Shown piece by piece: positions 32,329 to 42,802 of a DNA stretch of 64,000 bases; the first letter of the stretch is position 1, and each line of letters starts with the position of its first letter. A model generated the notes under the pieces. It had not been told where the DNA came from and searched no databases. It saw nothing but the letters and a program-made list of their open reading frames with translations. Where the stretch lies: NCBI GenBank assembly GCA_002989075.1, contig PSQN01000017.1, positions 2,301,453 to 2,365,452 of the forward strand, read 5' to 3'. The stretch comes from Arthonia radiata. Its lineage: Eukaryota > Ascomycota > Arthoniomycetes > Arthoniales > Arthoniaceae. The translations under genes and the position numbers were made by a program.

Positions 32329-34506
32329 ATGTCATTCCTTTCACCCACCCGCTACGGCGAGCCCGTCGTTCGTCCTCAAGTTCCCCATGATGACCCGCAA
32401 ACTGAGTCATGCGGGCAGCAACAACCAGCAGCCCACTCCAACGAAGCAGAAGAATCAGCTCAACGCTCCTCGCGCCTCCAATCTCTTCGCCGAAGCGTGA
32501 ACGGCTTATTCACCTTCTCACCACGCCAGCATCCCGGTCCAGAAGGCGCAGACCGGCCTCCGGTGCTCCTACCCCTTTCGATCCCTTCAAACGACATCTC
32601 GCCCCCCGAATCCGCTCACATTCGCGCTTCTGGATCTCCTATAATAGATTCAGCAGGGCTTGTACCACCCGCGACAGGCAATGCAACACCCATGCTCTTT
32701 GGCGAGACGACCGTGAACTCGCCCGTGGCGCCTTTCAGCGCACCTGAGGACGCCATCATCGAAGAACCGACCTCGCGCCGGCGCTCAATCCTAGACAAGC
32801 TGATCTGCCCCAATCCCGCTCAGCACAATCTCGCAACACTCCTGATTCAAGGCGCCGAGCAGCGTCGCAAGCATGCCTGGGTGCGTCGAAAACAGCCGAC
32901 CGCAACTACAAGAGCGACGTCGCCGGAAGACGTATCTAGCCCAGCACCTCTACTACCCCAAAATTATGATCACCATCACCAGCACCACCGTACAAGAAGA
33001 CTTCGCAAGCACAGACACGGTCGCCGACCAGACAATGCACGCCGCTACAAAAATCGCGTCATCCGGGCTTTCTTATTCGGCATTCTGCTGATCGCCCTCC
33101 TAACGACGTATCTAGCATTGGCGCTCACGCAGGACGGTCTAAGAGGGCGTGCAACTCTACCCACTGCCGTCCATGCCATCTTCATACTTATCGTCATCCT
33201 TCTTACCGTCTTCTTCCTCCACGCCTTCATCCGCGCCGTCTTTGCCCCGGGCCCAGTCCGCCGCAACAAGCGTCAACACCCCCACCACCAAGCTCGCGGA
33301 CATCGTCGACGCCGCGCCCGCCCAAGAGCGCTTGACCTGGAAGCAGCACTGCCAGCATCACACATCGCTGCTCAACAACGTGCTCCAGAGGAATACTCAG
33401 ACGACGAAGACGACGATGTTGATGGTGACGCTAATGCGTTGCCCAACGGTGATACAACGTACACGCCTACTTCCCCCATCCCTGTTCACCTGACCTCCGA
33501 TCCCTTACCCGCCGTCAAAACACGAGCAGAGGCTCACGCACCCGTCGTCGTGTCGCCTACCGGCACCGTCGCATCGCTAGACAGCCAGACGCAACGCCAT
33601 TCATCGCCCATCACGCCCTTGGCTCCGGCTGCACGGAGGGACTCAGCGCCACTTGGCCGGCGTAGTCCAGGTCAATCAGCCGCTAACTCGCCTACACATA
33701 CTGATGCACCCTCTCCCACTCAATCTCAACGGCCACCTGGACAGAGCAACGGAGACCAAAGTCCGGTCGTCGCACCCGCGGCACCGCCCTCCTACGGCGA
33801 ATGGCGCTGCTCCGTCCGCGCAGACCCGAATCTGCTCTTCTGGGCGCGCGTGACGCCGCAGCCGTCTCCAGCTCCTTATGGACCTCATCAGCCTGTCAAC
33901 ACCGCTTCAGAACAATCACACCCACCAAGTCAGCCACCCAACCAAATGACACCGCACCCGCCATACTCACCCACACCTCCATCTCCAAACCCCTCCTCTT
34001 CACCCTCCACTCCTCACATCCCCATCCCCGCCCCTCTCCACCCGCGCACGCCGCATCCCCATCCACACACCATAACACCCACCGCGCCCACCGCCCCAAC
34101 CGTAATCACGGACACCGCAACTGTAACAACAGCGCCCCCCGCATACTCGGACGTCCTCGCCGAGCGATCCCGCGCCGCGCACGCGCAGATGGCCCGAGAG
34201 GACGCGGCGGGGGACTGGCCTTTGAGCGCGGGGTTCGGGGGCGCGCGGATGGAAGAGGGCGTGAGGGTGGTGGTTGAGGATGTGGTTGCGCCGAGGGGGG
34301 CTGCGCACCGTGGTAGTGGAGTTGTGGATGGGAGGGATGGGGCTGGGGTTGGTGGGGGGAGTGGAAGAGGTGAAAGGGATGGGAGAGGTGCACGGAGGGA
34401 GCGAAGGAGTGGGGAGAGTGGGCAGAGTGGGAATGAGGATGTGGTGGGGTTGACGCGGGAGTTGTTGAGGAGGGAGGGTGGGGATGGGGGAGGTGTGAGG
34501 TTGTGA
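32329..34506 (+). CDS. Disordered protein with two central transmembrane helices, function unknown
   Basis: A single uninterrupted 725-aa frame. I recognise no domain family. Residues 1-240 are Ser/Pro/Gln/Arg-rich and include a His-rich patch (YDHHHQHHRTRRLRKHRHGRR). Two hydrophobic helices follow at ~247-268 (FLFGILLIALLTTYLALALT) and ~285-306 (AIFILIVILLTVFFLHAFI), with basic flanks (RRYKNR and PGPVRRNKRQ). A DDEDDDVDGD acidic patch and long Pro/Thr/Ser-rich tail follow, ending Gly/Arg-rich. The central PSYGEWRCSVRADPNLLFWA is the most structured-looking part of the tail. The topology suggests both tails on the cytosolic side (inference). The ATG at 32329 follows a pyrimidine-rich leader. 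Confidence 0.8.
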   Translation: MSFLSPTRYGEPVVRPQVPHDDPQTESCGQQQPAAHSNEAEESAQRSSRLQSLRRSVNGLFTFSPRQHPGPEGADRPPVLLPLSIPSNDISPPESAHIRASGSPIIDSAGLVPPATGNATPMLFGETTVNSPVAPFSAPEDAIIEEPTSRRRSILDKLICPNPAQHNLATLLIQGAEQRRKHAWVRRKQPTATTRATSPEDVSSPAPLLPQNYDHHHQHHRTRRLRKHRHGRRPDNARRYKNRVIRAFLFGILLIALLTTYLALALTQDGLRGRATLPTAVHAIFILIVILLTVFFLHAFIRAVFAPGPVRRNKRQHPHHQARGHRRRRARPRALDLEAALPASHIAAQQRAPEEYSDDEDDDVDGDANALPNGDTTYTPTSPIPVHLTSDPLPAVKTRAEAHAPVVVSPTGTVASLDSQTQRHSSPITPLAPAARRDSAPLGRRSPGQSAANSPTHTDAPSPTQSQRPPGQSNGDQSPVVAPAAPPSYGEWRCSVRADPNLLFWARVTPQPSPAPYGPHQPVNTASEQSHPPSQPPNQMTPHPPYSPTPPSPNPSSSPSTPHIPIPAPLHPRTPHPHPHTITPTAPTAPTVITDTATVTTAPPAYSDVLAERSRAAHAQMAREDAAGDWPLSAGFGGARMEEGVRVVVEDVVAPRGAAHRGSGVVDGRDGAGVGGGSGRGERDGRGARRERRSGESGQSGNEDVVGLTRELLRREGGDGGGVRL

Positions 34507-35009
34507 GTTGTGGGAGCGGATGGAGGTCTAGGGTGAGATTGAAAGAGAGCTGGATGGGACAGGTGCGGGATGAGGAGGAAAGAGGGGTGTGTGGGGCGTT
34601 GATGGAAATATAGATTGAGTATTCGTGTATGATATCTACGGTGGTGTAGAAGTGATATAGCAGGTCTATATGTTCCGCTCAGTGTGCTATTTTTTTCCCT
34701 TGCTCATGCTATATGTATGACTTGGGTATCCTTCCATGTCTCCCTCTATGCGTGTGGGGGCAAAATGCCTTTAACAATGCACCCTGGATCCCCAACGCCA
34801 CGCTTCGTCAATGGTAGTGAAAATTCGCTCGTGATCGCGCCATCCCCGTTATGCTCATATCGACACTCTTTCACAATGTTCGTAAAGACCTTCTCATGCA
34901 TCGACTCTCTGCAGTACTGTTTCGGCCAGATGGATGGCCTTAGCCGCTCCACCAATGCACCTCACACTTGCGCGTGGTGTTCGGTCTTTCGTCTTGCAGG
35001 CCACAACAA
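34507..35009. other. Intergenic region between convergent genes
   Basis: About 500 bp between the 3' ends of the two-TM gene and the lipase gene; 3' UTRs presumed. No gene is seen. Confidence 0.4.
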
Positions 35010-37254
35010 TCACCTCGCCAGATCCGCAGGTAGCACAACTGTCCGCTTCTTCCTGACAGACGCCGGTGCCCCAGCCAGACTCTTCGTAAACGCAAATTTA
35101 CTCGTGATCGGCTTCATCCCGTGCGACTGCTTCTGTGAGCTCCGCAGCTTCGTCATATTGCTGTCTTCCGTGATCGAGGCGCCCCCAGTCTCGTCGCCAC
35201 TGCCTCTCAATGTCTCAGCGCGGCTATCAACGTTCGTGTTGGCCTCCTTAACAGCTTTGTCGGGTACGCCCCGCTCAATCAGCTCGTCTTCGTCCGGTGC
35301 GATGTGCATCCACACCTCATCCCCGGGTCTTCCCAGCCCTTCAAGTCCGGGGTTGCCTTCGCGTTTCTTCTTCTTGTGCCGTTTCACTGCCAGCCGAGGG
35401 TTCAGGCGATACCGCATCTCGTGTGGGATCTTCAGCCTGAAGGCGATCCATTTGTCCGCGGGGTTGTGGACCTCCTCCTCGGGCAGATTGCTGGGCTTGG
35501 GCACGTGCGAGGCGAGGCGAGATGCTGGCGAGAGTATCACGTCGGACGAGTTTGAGGTGGCGAGCGAGACCTGTCGTGACAGGTTGACGGGCATGACGAG
35601 CTGCAGGAATTCGAGGCTGGCGTTGATGTTCAGGTCGAGCGCCCGGCGGGGATCGGCGGTCATTTTGAGGGTCCAGGACGTGAAGCGTGGGTACAGCAGT
35701 GTGAAGTCGGAGTGACTGATGTGGACGGTGCCTCTGACCGTCAGTAGCCAGGCCAGTTGGTCGTACTCTCTCGCTTCTTCGACGAGCTCGCGCACGATAT
35801 TGAAGTTGGAGGGCCAGTAAGCGAAGGCTTCGCTGTTGATTGCTAGGATAGGCATGGTGATGTGTTCGGTGCTGGTGGCGCATTTGGAGGCGTCTTTCAC
35901 CGCTTGCACACCGGCCCCCCAGCAGTCGTAGATGATGCCTTGAGAAGCCCACGGTGCACGCTCCGGATGTTGGCGCATGACCTCGACGACAGTGGCGGCG
36001 CCGAAGGAATGGCCAGCCAGTGTGACGTTATCGAGTCGGACGCGCTTGAACCAGCTGTCCCAGTTCACACCCAGGAGCCCCCGGGAGCTGGCGCCGACGT
36101 AGCCCTTCTGTCTGAGGTTCTCGAACTCGATGCTTTGACCCTCACCATGGGTGATGCGCGTGAGGACGTGATAAGCTTCGTCCAGCTCGGCGGCACGCAT
36201 CCTGATCTGGGCGTCTCGTAAGTCATGGTCCACACCCTTCTCATTCGTCGGACTGGTGTCCATCGGATTATCAATGGGATAGATGTAGTCGATTACGTCG
36301 TGACCTTGCTCCTTTGCCTGCTCACTGTGCTCGAGCTCTCCAACCTTCTCACGCTCCGAGATGGTGCCAACAGTCCTTTGCTGAGAGTGATTGACGAACG
36401 TGCGTGCTCCACTGCCATCGCGATGCTCGACGGCCAGCACAACGAAGCCGTAAGACGCAAACTCACCGCAGATGCTGCTGTACCCCGTTCGACTCCCTCC
36501 AAGACCATGACTAAATATTAGAAGAGGAAACTTCGGCCGGTCATCCTCCGCATCCTGTTTACCGTTCTCACCTTCTGGCCTCTCGACTTGCCGAGCCCAT
36601 GCTGGCACGGGTCCTGCCTCATTCTTGACACGCTCCCGGGCTTTCTGGCGCGTCCGTGCTCCCTGATGCGCCTCCGCGTCTTGCTGTGAGTTCTCAGCTG
36701 GCGGCCAATGTTCGGCTAAACTCGCGTTTCGAAAGGCCGGCAACTTAGTAAACATGCTAGTGAACCCGAAGCAGGGTATGGCCAGCGAGCCGACGCCCGC
36801 GAAAGTGCCATAGCCCATTGCCATGGCCGACCTCGGCCGCGGTAGCCATGTCTGCCGTGACCATTTCTTTCCACCGGACGGTGAGCGTCCTGACCCTGAG
36901 CCGATGGCTGATGGGTAGAATACTGTCATCAGTACCGTCTCCAGCTCCAGCAGATGGCAGTGATTACGCTTCATGTATGAGAAGGTTCGTGGGTCACGGA
37001 CAGGTAGCTCTATCTCCATCGTGCCGACCTGAGACCTCATTAGCATTATGGATTGGTTGCGACCCAACGTCGGCCCGAACCCTACTTACGCTATACGGCC
37101 CTGTATATTTTGGAAGGTGGCAATGGAGAAAGCCAATCTTGTCGCGAAGGCCAGACGGTGGTCGAGTCTTTGGAGGCTTCCGACGAGGCACATCAGTGGG
37201 CTCGCCAGGCTTCTGCGCGCCATTGGCAGGCCCTTCGGAGTCATCAAGCTCCAT
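35010..37254 (-). CDS. Platelet-activating-factor acetylhydrolase-like lipase
   Basis: Alpha/beta hydrolase of the PAF acetylhydrolase/phospholipase A2 group VII family, which removes short or oxidised acyl chains from phospholipids. Exons 37254-37090 and 37028-35010 (61-nt intron) give 727 aa. The N-terminal strand GFLHCHLPKYTGPYSVGTM matches the family start. FPLLIFSHGLGGSRTGYSSI forms the oxyanion region. The nucleophile elbow is LAGHSFGAATVV, followed by IIYDCWGAGV. GTVHISHSDFTLLYP carries the likely catalytic His. No signal peptide is apparent, suggesting an intracellular enzyme. Extra Lys/Asp/Glu-rich linkers and a ~200-aa C-terminal extension make it much longer than the ~400-aa animal enzyme; these look disordered. 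Confidence 0.9.
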
Positions 37255-38080
37255 AACTTCACCTGAGTAATGGTATTTCGTTTACGAGAGGCATAATTAG
37301 GATCATTTGCGGACCCATACGCAAACGGGACGTGCTCAGATGTTGGTTCGATAATGACAGTTGTAAAGACTTCAATCTCACCCGAGGAAGGCGGACAACC
37401 CGCGTCTAAGAACACGCAACGAGGTCAGAAATCAAGCGAGTAATGAGCAATTCGCAACTTGAGACGTATGGAGATTGCAGAAACGAGCGGATGTGCTGCA
37501 CAAAGGCATCAGCGAGGGACGGGCGAAGCGTGGTGGAGGACAGCAGCCAAACGCCAAGGATGATGTGGAAAGGTGGCTAAAAGGAAGAGGTCCCCTGTTT
37601 CGCTGGGCACTCCATCATCAGCTTGAGCGATGTTTATGCAAACGAGCTTATGCGCGACTTCAATTATGAATTTGGCAATATCATCTCCCGTCTGGAGGTG
37701 TAGCAGAGAGTGAGAGGTAAGGAAAGATGACATGAAGAGGGCGTGCGGGTGAAAACAATTGCGCCCGCCAGGGTCTCGCATAATTCATGTTTCGAACCTC
37801 TTTTCCCGATTTGATTCATTTGATGAGGATGATATAGACTCGAGGCACAAGAACCACTTGTTGGCATAATCATTCGTATCTCGTGATACACATGCTCTGT
37901 TTGTGATTCGATCCTGCAATTTGCGTACTCATACCACCACAGCCAAAACCCTTGTCACTCAGACATCACCCAGCTAAGCCAACGCCGTGCTTTTGAGCGT
38001 AACGCGAAAGTTGACATCTGGCATGGCGAAGAGAGACAAACGAGCAGGAACGTCGCGCCATGGTGTTCCAGATTGAGTGT
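37255..38080. other. Intergenic region upstream of lipase gene
   Basis: About 825 bp. A minus-strand frame continues upstream of the lipase start (to 37415) through a possible CAG acceptor next to the ATG, so a further 5' exon cannot be excluded. Otherwise no gene is seen. Confidence 0.4.
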
Positions 38081-39791
38081 TTACCACTCAAACTCGCCGT
38101 TGGCCTTGTGGAAGACGTAGCTGCAGGAATCGTTAGTAGGAGCTCATTCAAACGACCACTGGAACGCTTACTCCTTGCCATCAACATTGACGACGCCATC
38201 TTTGAGGGTGCACTTCCACTTGTTCTTGACCCGCTGGACTTTGTCGTACAAGCAGATGATGGTGTCGCCCTCGTACTCCTCGCCAACGTTGCCATCGTCA
38301 ACCTCGTCCTCTGGGTCATCGAGGTCCGAATTGATAGCGTCTTTATCATCCTCATCATCTTCATCACCTCCATCAAATCGAGCAGGAGGAGCAGGCACCG
38401 GGCCTTCGCCCGAAGCGCCCTGGTTGAGACCCTGTGACTTCGCCGCCGTTGCGGAAATCCGACGAGCACCTTTCTGACGCTGCTTCGAGGAATACCGCTC
38501 GTCCAGAGGCACAAGCAGACCGCCGCCCTCCATCCTACGCATTTGCTCTGCGACATGATGCTTGAGCATTCCATCGGCTTGGCGCATCTTCTCTCCATCC
38601 GCTTTGACCGCGCGGTTACGAGCCATGATAGTGCACCAACGGTCATTCGGGTCCTCATCCTCACCCTTTTCATCTCCGGCACCATCCGTCTGGCTCAAAC
38701 CAAAGCTATCCGGACGTGGCTCTTGTTTGATGTGAGGAGGGGCTTGCTTGACATCAGCGTACTGCTGACCTTGCGGATATTGCTTCAAGTCATGCGGTGG
38801 CTGTTGACCAGCCCACTGTTGCTGGGCCGCGCGCTGCTGCTGTTGGGGATGCATCTGTTGATTGCCGTATGGACTGGCAGAATAGCCGGATGGGCCCTGC
38901 TGACCGGGCAGATTGATAGGGCTGCTGTTGAATGCTGGATTGCTTGGGGCTGCATTACTCATTCGGGTTTGTTGATACTCCTGTGAGAGATGCGCGGCTC
39001 TGTCACGAGCGCTGATGAAACCTGTGGCAGGCGCCATGCTCATGGTAGGCGCTTCGTTCCCTTGTCCAGGCTCTTGCTTGATATGGACACCATTGGGTCC
39101 AGCATTGGTCTGCGCAGGCGAAGATGCTGCATTGTTGTTACGGCCACCTGCTGGCGCAGTCCGGCCTGAGGGCCCAGGCTCCGAAGGCTCTGAGACTGGA
39201 GTCGGCTCCCATGGGAAGTGAGCAGTGCGTCGCTTCGACAGGTGTTCTTGCCAGGTCTATCGAGGTGTCAGCCAGACGCTTACCGAATTTTGGAAATCGC
39301 AAGTCAGCTATTTAAATATCACGTGAGGAGAGAATTGTTGTGACGCTAGTGAGAGCAGGGGCCGTGCGAGGTATATAGTTGGGGTCAAAATGAGCGAGTG
39401 CCCCTCCTCTGCCCACTTCACAAGCTGCTACCGCCTGCCCAGCCACACTGCCGAATTTTGACATCTTTGGCGACGCTGTCTACTCTTACTTCTGGACGCT
39501 AAAGACCATGCAGTGTACGTTGTGTGAGCGTCAATCTGTTCCCTCGCATCACGAGAGGCGTGGAATGCCGTAGGATGTGACAGAGAAAAGCGGTGAGCCG
39601 CGACGGCAACGCTTACCTCTTGGAACGTCTGGACCATGCGGTTGTTCACGCCATTCTCCTCGAAGTCAGATTTTGAGGCCTCAACGACTTGATCGATGAT
39701 GCGCTTGTAGAGCGTGCCCTGTACAGGTCATCAGCAGCTGAGTCTGAGCACTGCAGCAACGAGGCTGACTGACCACTGCGGTGTTCGACAT
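38081..39791 (-). CDS. TOA1: Transcription factor IIA large subunit TOA1
   Basis: Alpha/beta subunit of TFIIA, which stabilises TBP on promoter DNA. Exons 39791-39774, 39718-39617, 39256-38172 and 38120-38081 give 414 aa. The N-terminal helical domain is rebuilt across two introns: GTLYKRIIDQVVEASKSDFE, then NNRMVQTFQE joined to TWQEHLSKRR. The middle is Gln/Pro-rich and non-conserved, ending in an acidic stretch (DDEDDKDAINSDLDDPEDE). The C-terminal beta-barrel domain is intact: TIICLYDKVQRVKNKWKCTL, then DGVVNVDGKDYVFHKANGEF with terminal EW. The last intron has a perfect TACTAAC branch site. The second intron is 360 nt, several times longer than others here, and contains CACGTG and TATA-like sequence. 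Confidence 0.94.
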
Positions 39792-40908
39792 GTTATTTGC
39801 TGAGGGTTTGCCTCTCCGACAATTCAGAGGACCCCAGACTATCAATCAAGACGCCAGCAGTTCGAAGCAGAGTCGATGCGCATTGAGCGGCGTTCAAGAG
39901 CTGAAGGTGCTGGGTGCTGGGTGCCTCCCGCAAGGCGGCGGCGGAACGCAGGCCTCACCACGAGATGCTTGGAAACTGCCGCCAATCCAGAAACAGTGTT
40001 GATATGTTTCTAGCGGGTCAGAGGCAAGCAATATGGATACTTTGAGCGGACACCCGTCACCGTTGTTGGCGTTGATGGATGGTCCGTAGGTTTATATAGG
40101 GAAGAGAAAGGGAAGCTCTGAGAGATAACAAAGCGGCTCTGCGCACGGGCCAACGATCTGGTCACGTGAATTATCCTCTGCTTGCGGCATCAAATAATTT
40201 CTCCATAGTAGTTTGTCTGTTCATCACGAATTCTGGATGGCTTTGCATCTGTGAAATCAGTCAACCTGGTGATTCACAGCAAGACCTAGCCATACGGCAG
40301 GTTTTTCGTAACGTCTGGGATCTGGGCGATACAGCACCACTCTGCACCTGTTGAGCGCACTGATACAAAGCTGCCAACATTGTCCATGTCGACTGTTCAG
40401 AACATCTGGACCTGTACAATCATTTGGCTTGACGCACGAGGGTACTGCCTGAGCTGCCAGAGCAGCCAGCTACCCTTCTGAGCCGTGCTCCAAGCCCTGA
40501 AGAAAGGCTTACAGTGTCCTTCACTGTTCTCAGTGCAGATAGTTGTCCGTTCAAGGTGTTTCCCACGTATTCGAACCGCACTGCCACCTCTGAATGAGCG
40601 ACAGACGCTCATAGATTCCACCGTCTTACAGAATCTGACCAGAGCAAGCTAGCGCGAACGCTCGACTCGTTCCCCTTCGTTATCTCGAATGGTTACACCG
40701 AACTCCTGCCTAAGGTAGCTGCCACTAGACTGGTTCCTTGCAAGTCTCATGTAGCTAATGGTAGCCGTCATGTCATACCAGAGCACGTTGTGCGGAGCTA
40801 CAGATAATATGAGACCGCTTTCCTTTCCTCCCTCCAGCCTTGCTTGCGTCCTGGTGTAGTGTCAGGCTGTACTTTTGACCTTGCCCGTCTCATAGATCTC
40901 AGCCAGCA
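39792..40908. other. 1.1-kb divergent promoter of TOA1 and carboxypeptidase
   Basis: Contains a TTTATATAGG element near 40090-40100 and a CACGTGA motif near 40161. No gene is supported; short frames here lack family features. Confidence 0.45.
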
Positions 40909-42678
40909 ATGGCCTTTGTACAAGTACTTGCGGCATTATTGCTTACAGCAACTACCACTGCACAGTTTGTCACTCCTCCTACTGACCTGCAAACGTCTCA
41001 AGGTGGTGCTGGCGTTCAAGTCAGATACAAGGAAGTACCAGCTGGCATCTGCGAGCAAGACCCCAACGTCAAAAGCTACAGCGGGTATGCCGACGTTGAA
41101 GAGAACCAGCATATCTTCTGGTGGTTCTTCGAGGCTCGTAATGTCGACCCTACAACAGCACCACTGACTGTGTGGATTAATGGCGGACCGGGCTCATCTT
41201 CAATGATCGGGCTTTGGCAGGAGCTGGGTCCTTGTGGGGTTGACTACGACGGCAATGTTTATAATAACCCCTTCTCGTGGAGCAATGCGAGCAACATGCT
41301 CTTCGTCGATCAGCCCACGACGGTTGGCTTTTCCTACTCAATCCCCGTGCCTGGATACGCCGACTCAGATGGCAACGTGATCACGCTCCCCGACAACACT
41401 TGCCCGGATTACGCTGGTGATACCTGCGGAACTTGGGACATCGGCAATTCTCAACTGACTGCAAACTCCACCGACAACGCGGCGCCCAACATGTGGAAGA
41501 CGCTTCAAGGCTTCATGGGAGCGTTTCCACAGTATTCTCGCAATGGTTTCCACTTCACCACCGAGTCCTACGGCGGTCACTACGGACCCGTCTTCAACGA
41601 GTACTTCGAGACCCAGAACGCCGCCAGCATCCCAGGCGCCATGAACATCTCCCTCCACTCCGTGATGATTGGAAACGGCTGGTTCGACCCGCAGGTTGGT
41701 TACGAAGCCTACTATAACTTCACCGTCTCACCTGGCAACACCTATGACTTCAACCCCTTCAACGAGTCCATTTCAGACCAGATGTACAACAGTCTCTATG
41801 GCGCGGGCAACTGCGTAGACCAAGAGATCGCTTGCGCCACCACCGGCCGCAACGACGTCTGTTATATCGCCGACACGTTCTGCGCCAACAACGTTGAGGC
41901 GATCCTCGACAACATCCCCATGCGCGACGAGTACGACTTCCGCGAACTCGCACCCGACCCGTTCCCCTACTCCTTCTACCCCGACTACCTCAACACGCCC
42001 GAAGTCCAAGCGGCCATCGGCGCGTTCGTGAATTACTCCGACTCCTCCGCCCTTGTCTACAATGCCTTCACGAACACCGGCGACGACTCCCGCGAAGCCA
42101 ACACCATCGAGGATATCCGCCTCCTCCTTGAACAGGGCATCTACGTCACCATCTACGCCGGCGACGCCGACTACAACTGCAATTGGCTCGGCAACCAGGT
42201 CGTTGCTGAGCGCGTGCAGGCGCCGGGCTACAACCAAGCCGGCTTCACGGACATCACTACATCCGACGGTATCGTGCACGGGCAGGTGCGACAGGCGGGA
42301 AACTTCGCGTTCGCACGCATCTACTACTCCGGACACGAAGTGCCGTTCTATCAGCCGCTGATCAGTCTGGAGATGTTTGAGCGGAGCTTGGCGGGGAAGG
42401 ATATGGCGACGGGGTTGGCCAGTCTGGACGGACTGGTGACAAGTGGACCGATGACCAGTGATTTCCGCGAGGGAAATGCGACGGTGCAGTTTGAGGTGCT
42501 CCCGGCGAATGCGACGTACAATACGGGGACTGGAGCGCCGGATGGGAGTCCGCCAGTTGCGAAGAGGGCGGCTGTGAGGACTGATGGGGGAAGGTTGGAG
42601 AGGCCGAGACGGCAGAGAAGGAGCAGGAGGGCTGTGACGAAGCGCGCGCCGAGCAGGGCTGCGAGGCTGGAGTTGTGA
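40909..42678 (+). CDS. Secreted serine carboxypeptidase (peptidase S10, carboxypeptidase S1-like)
   Basis: Alpha/beta-hydrolase exopeptidase that trims C-terminal residues, probably secreted or vacuolar. It is a single exon of 589 aa. The signal peptide MAFVQVLAALLLTATTTAQ is followed by FVTPPTDLQ, so cleavage near residue 19 is likely. Catalytic residues sit in TESYGGHYGP (Ser), YAGDADYNCNWLGN (Asp) and IYYSGHEVPFYQP (His); the oxyanion strand is WINGGPGSSSMIG. Several N-x-S/T sites (NASN, NISL, NFTV, NYSD) suggest N-glycosylation. After the fold ends (~540) comes an unusual Arg-rich tail (RLERPRRQRRSRRAVTKR) with Lys-Arg pairs that Kex2-type proteases could cut. Confidence 0.94.
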   Translation: MAFVQVLAALLLTATTTAQFVTPPTDLQTSQGGAGVQVRYKEVPAGICEQDPNVKSYSGYADVEENQHIFWWFFEARNVDPTTAPLTVWINGGPGSSSMIGLWQELGPCGVDYDGNVYNNPFSWSNASNMLFVDQPTTVGFSYSIPVPGYADSDGNVITLPDNTCPDYAGDTCGTWDIGNSQLTANSTDNAAPNMWKTLQGFMGAFPQYSRNGFHFTTESYGGHYGPVFNEYFETQNAASIPGAMNISLHSVMIGNGWFDPQVGYEAYYNFTVSPGNTYDFNPFNESISDQMYNSLYGAGNCVDQEIACATTGRNDVCYIADTFCANNVEAILDNIPMRDEYDFRELAPDPFPYSFYPDYLNTPEVQAAIGAFVNYSDSSALVYNAFTNTGDDSREANTIEDIRLLLEQGIYVTIYAGDADYNCNWLGNQVVAERVQAPGYNQAGFTDITTSDGIVHGQVRQAGNFAFARIYYSGHEVPFYQPLISLEMFERSLAGKDMATGLASLDGLVTSGPMTSDFREGNATVQFEVLPANATYNTGTGAPDGSPPVAKRAAVRTDGGRLERPRRQRRSRRAVTKRAPSRAARLEL

Positions 42679-42802
42679 TTACGACGGTGTTGAGGACGCC
42701 GCTGAGAGCACGCATATGGCTCTCGGGCTAGGTGATGTGAGACAACGCAGCGTGATACCGCCTGCGGATCAACGCCTATCACAGCACTTGAGATGCTCTT
42801 GA

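Noticed and set aside
37086-37415. Minus-strand frame overlapping the lipase start
   Set aside because: Out of frame with the lipase for most of its length; kept only as a remark on a possible 5' exon.
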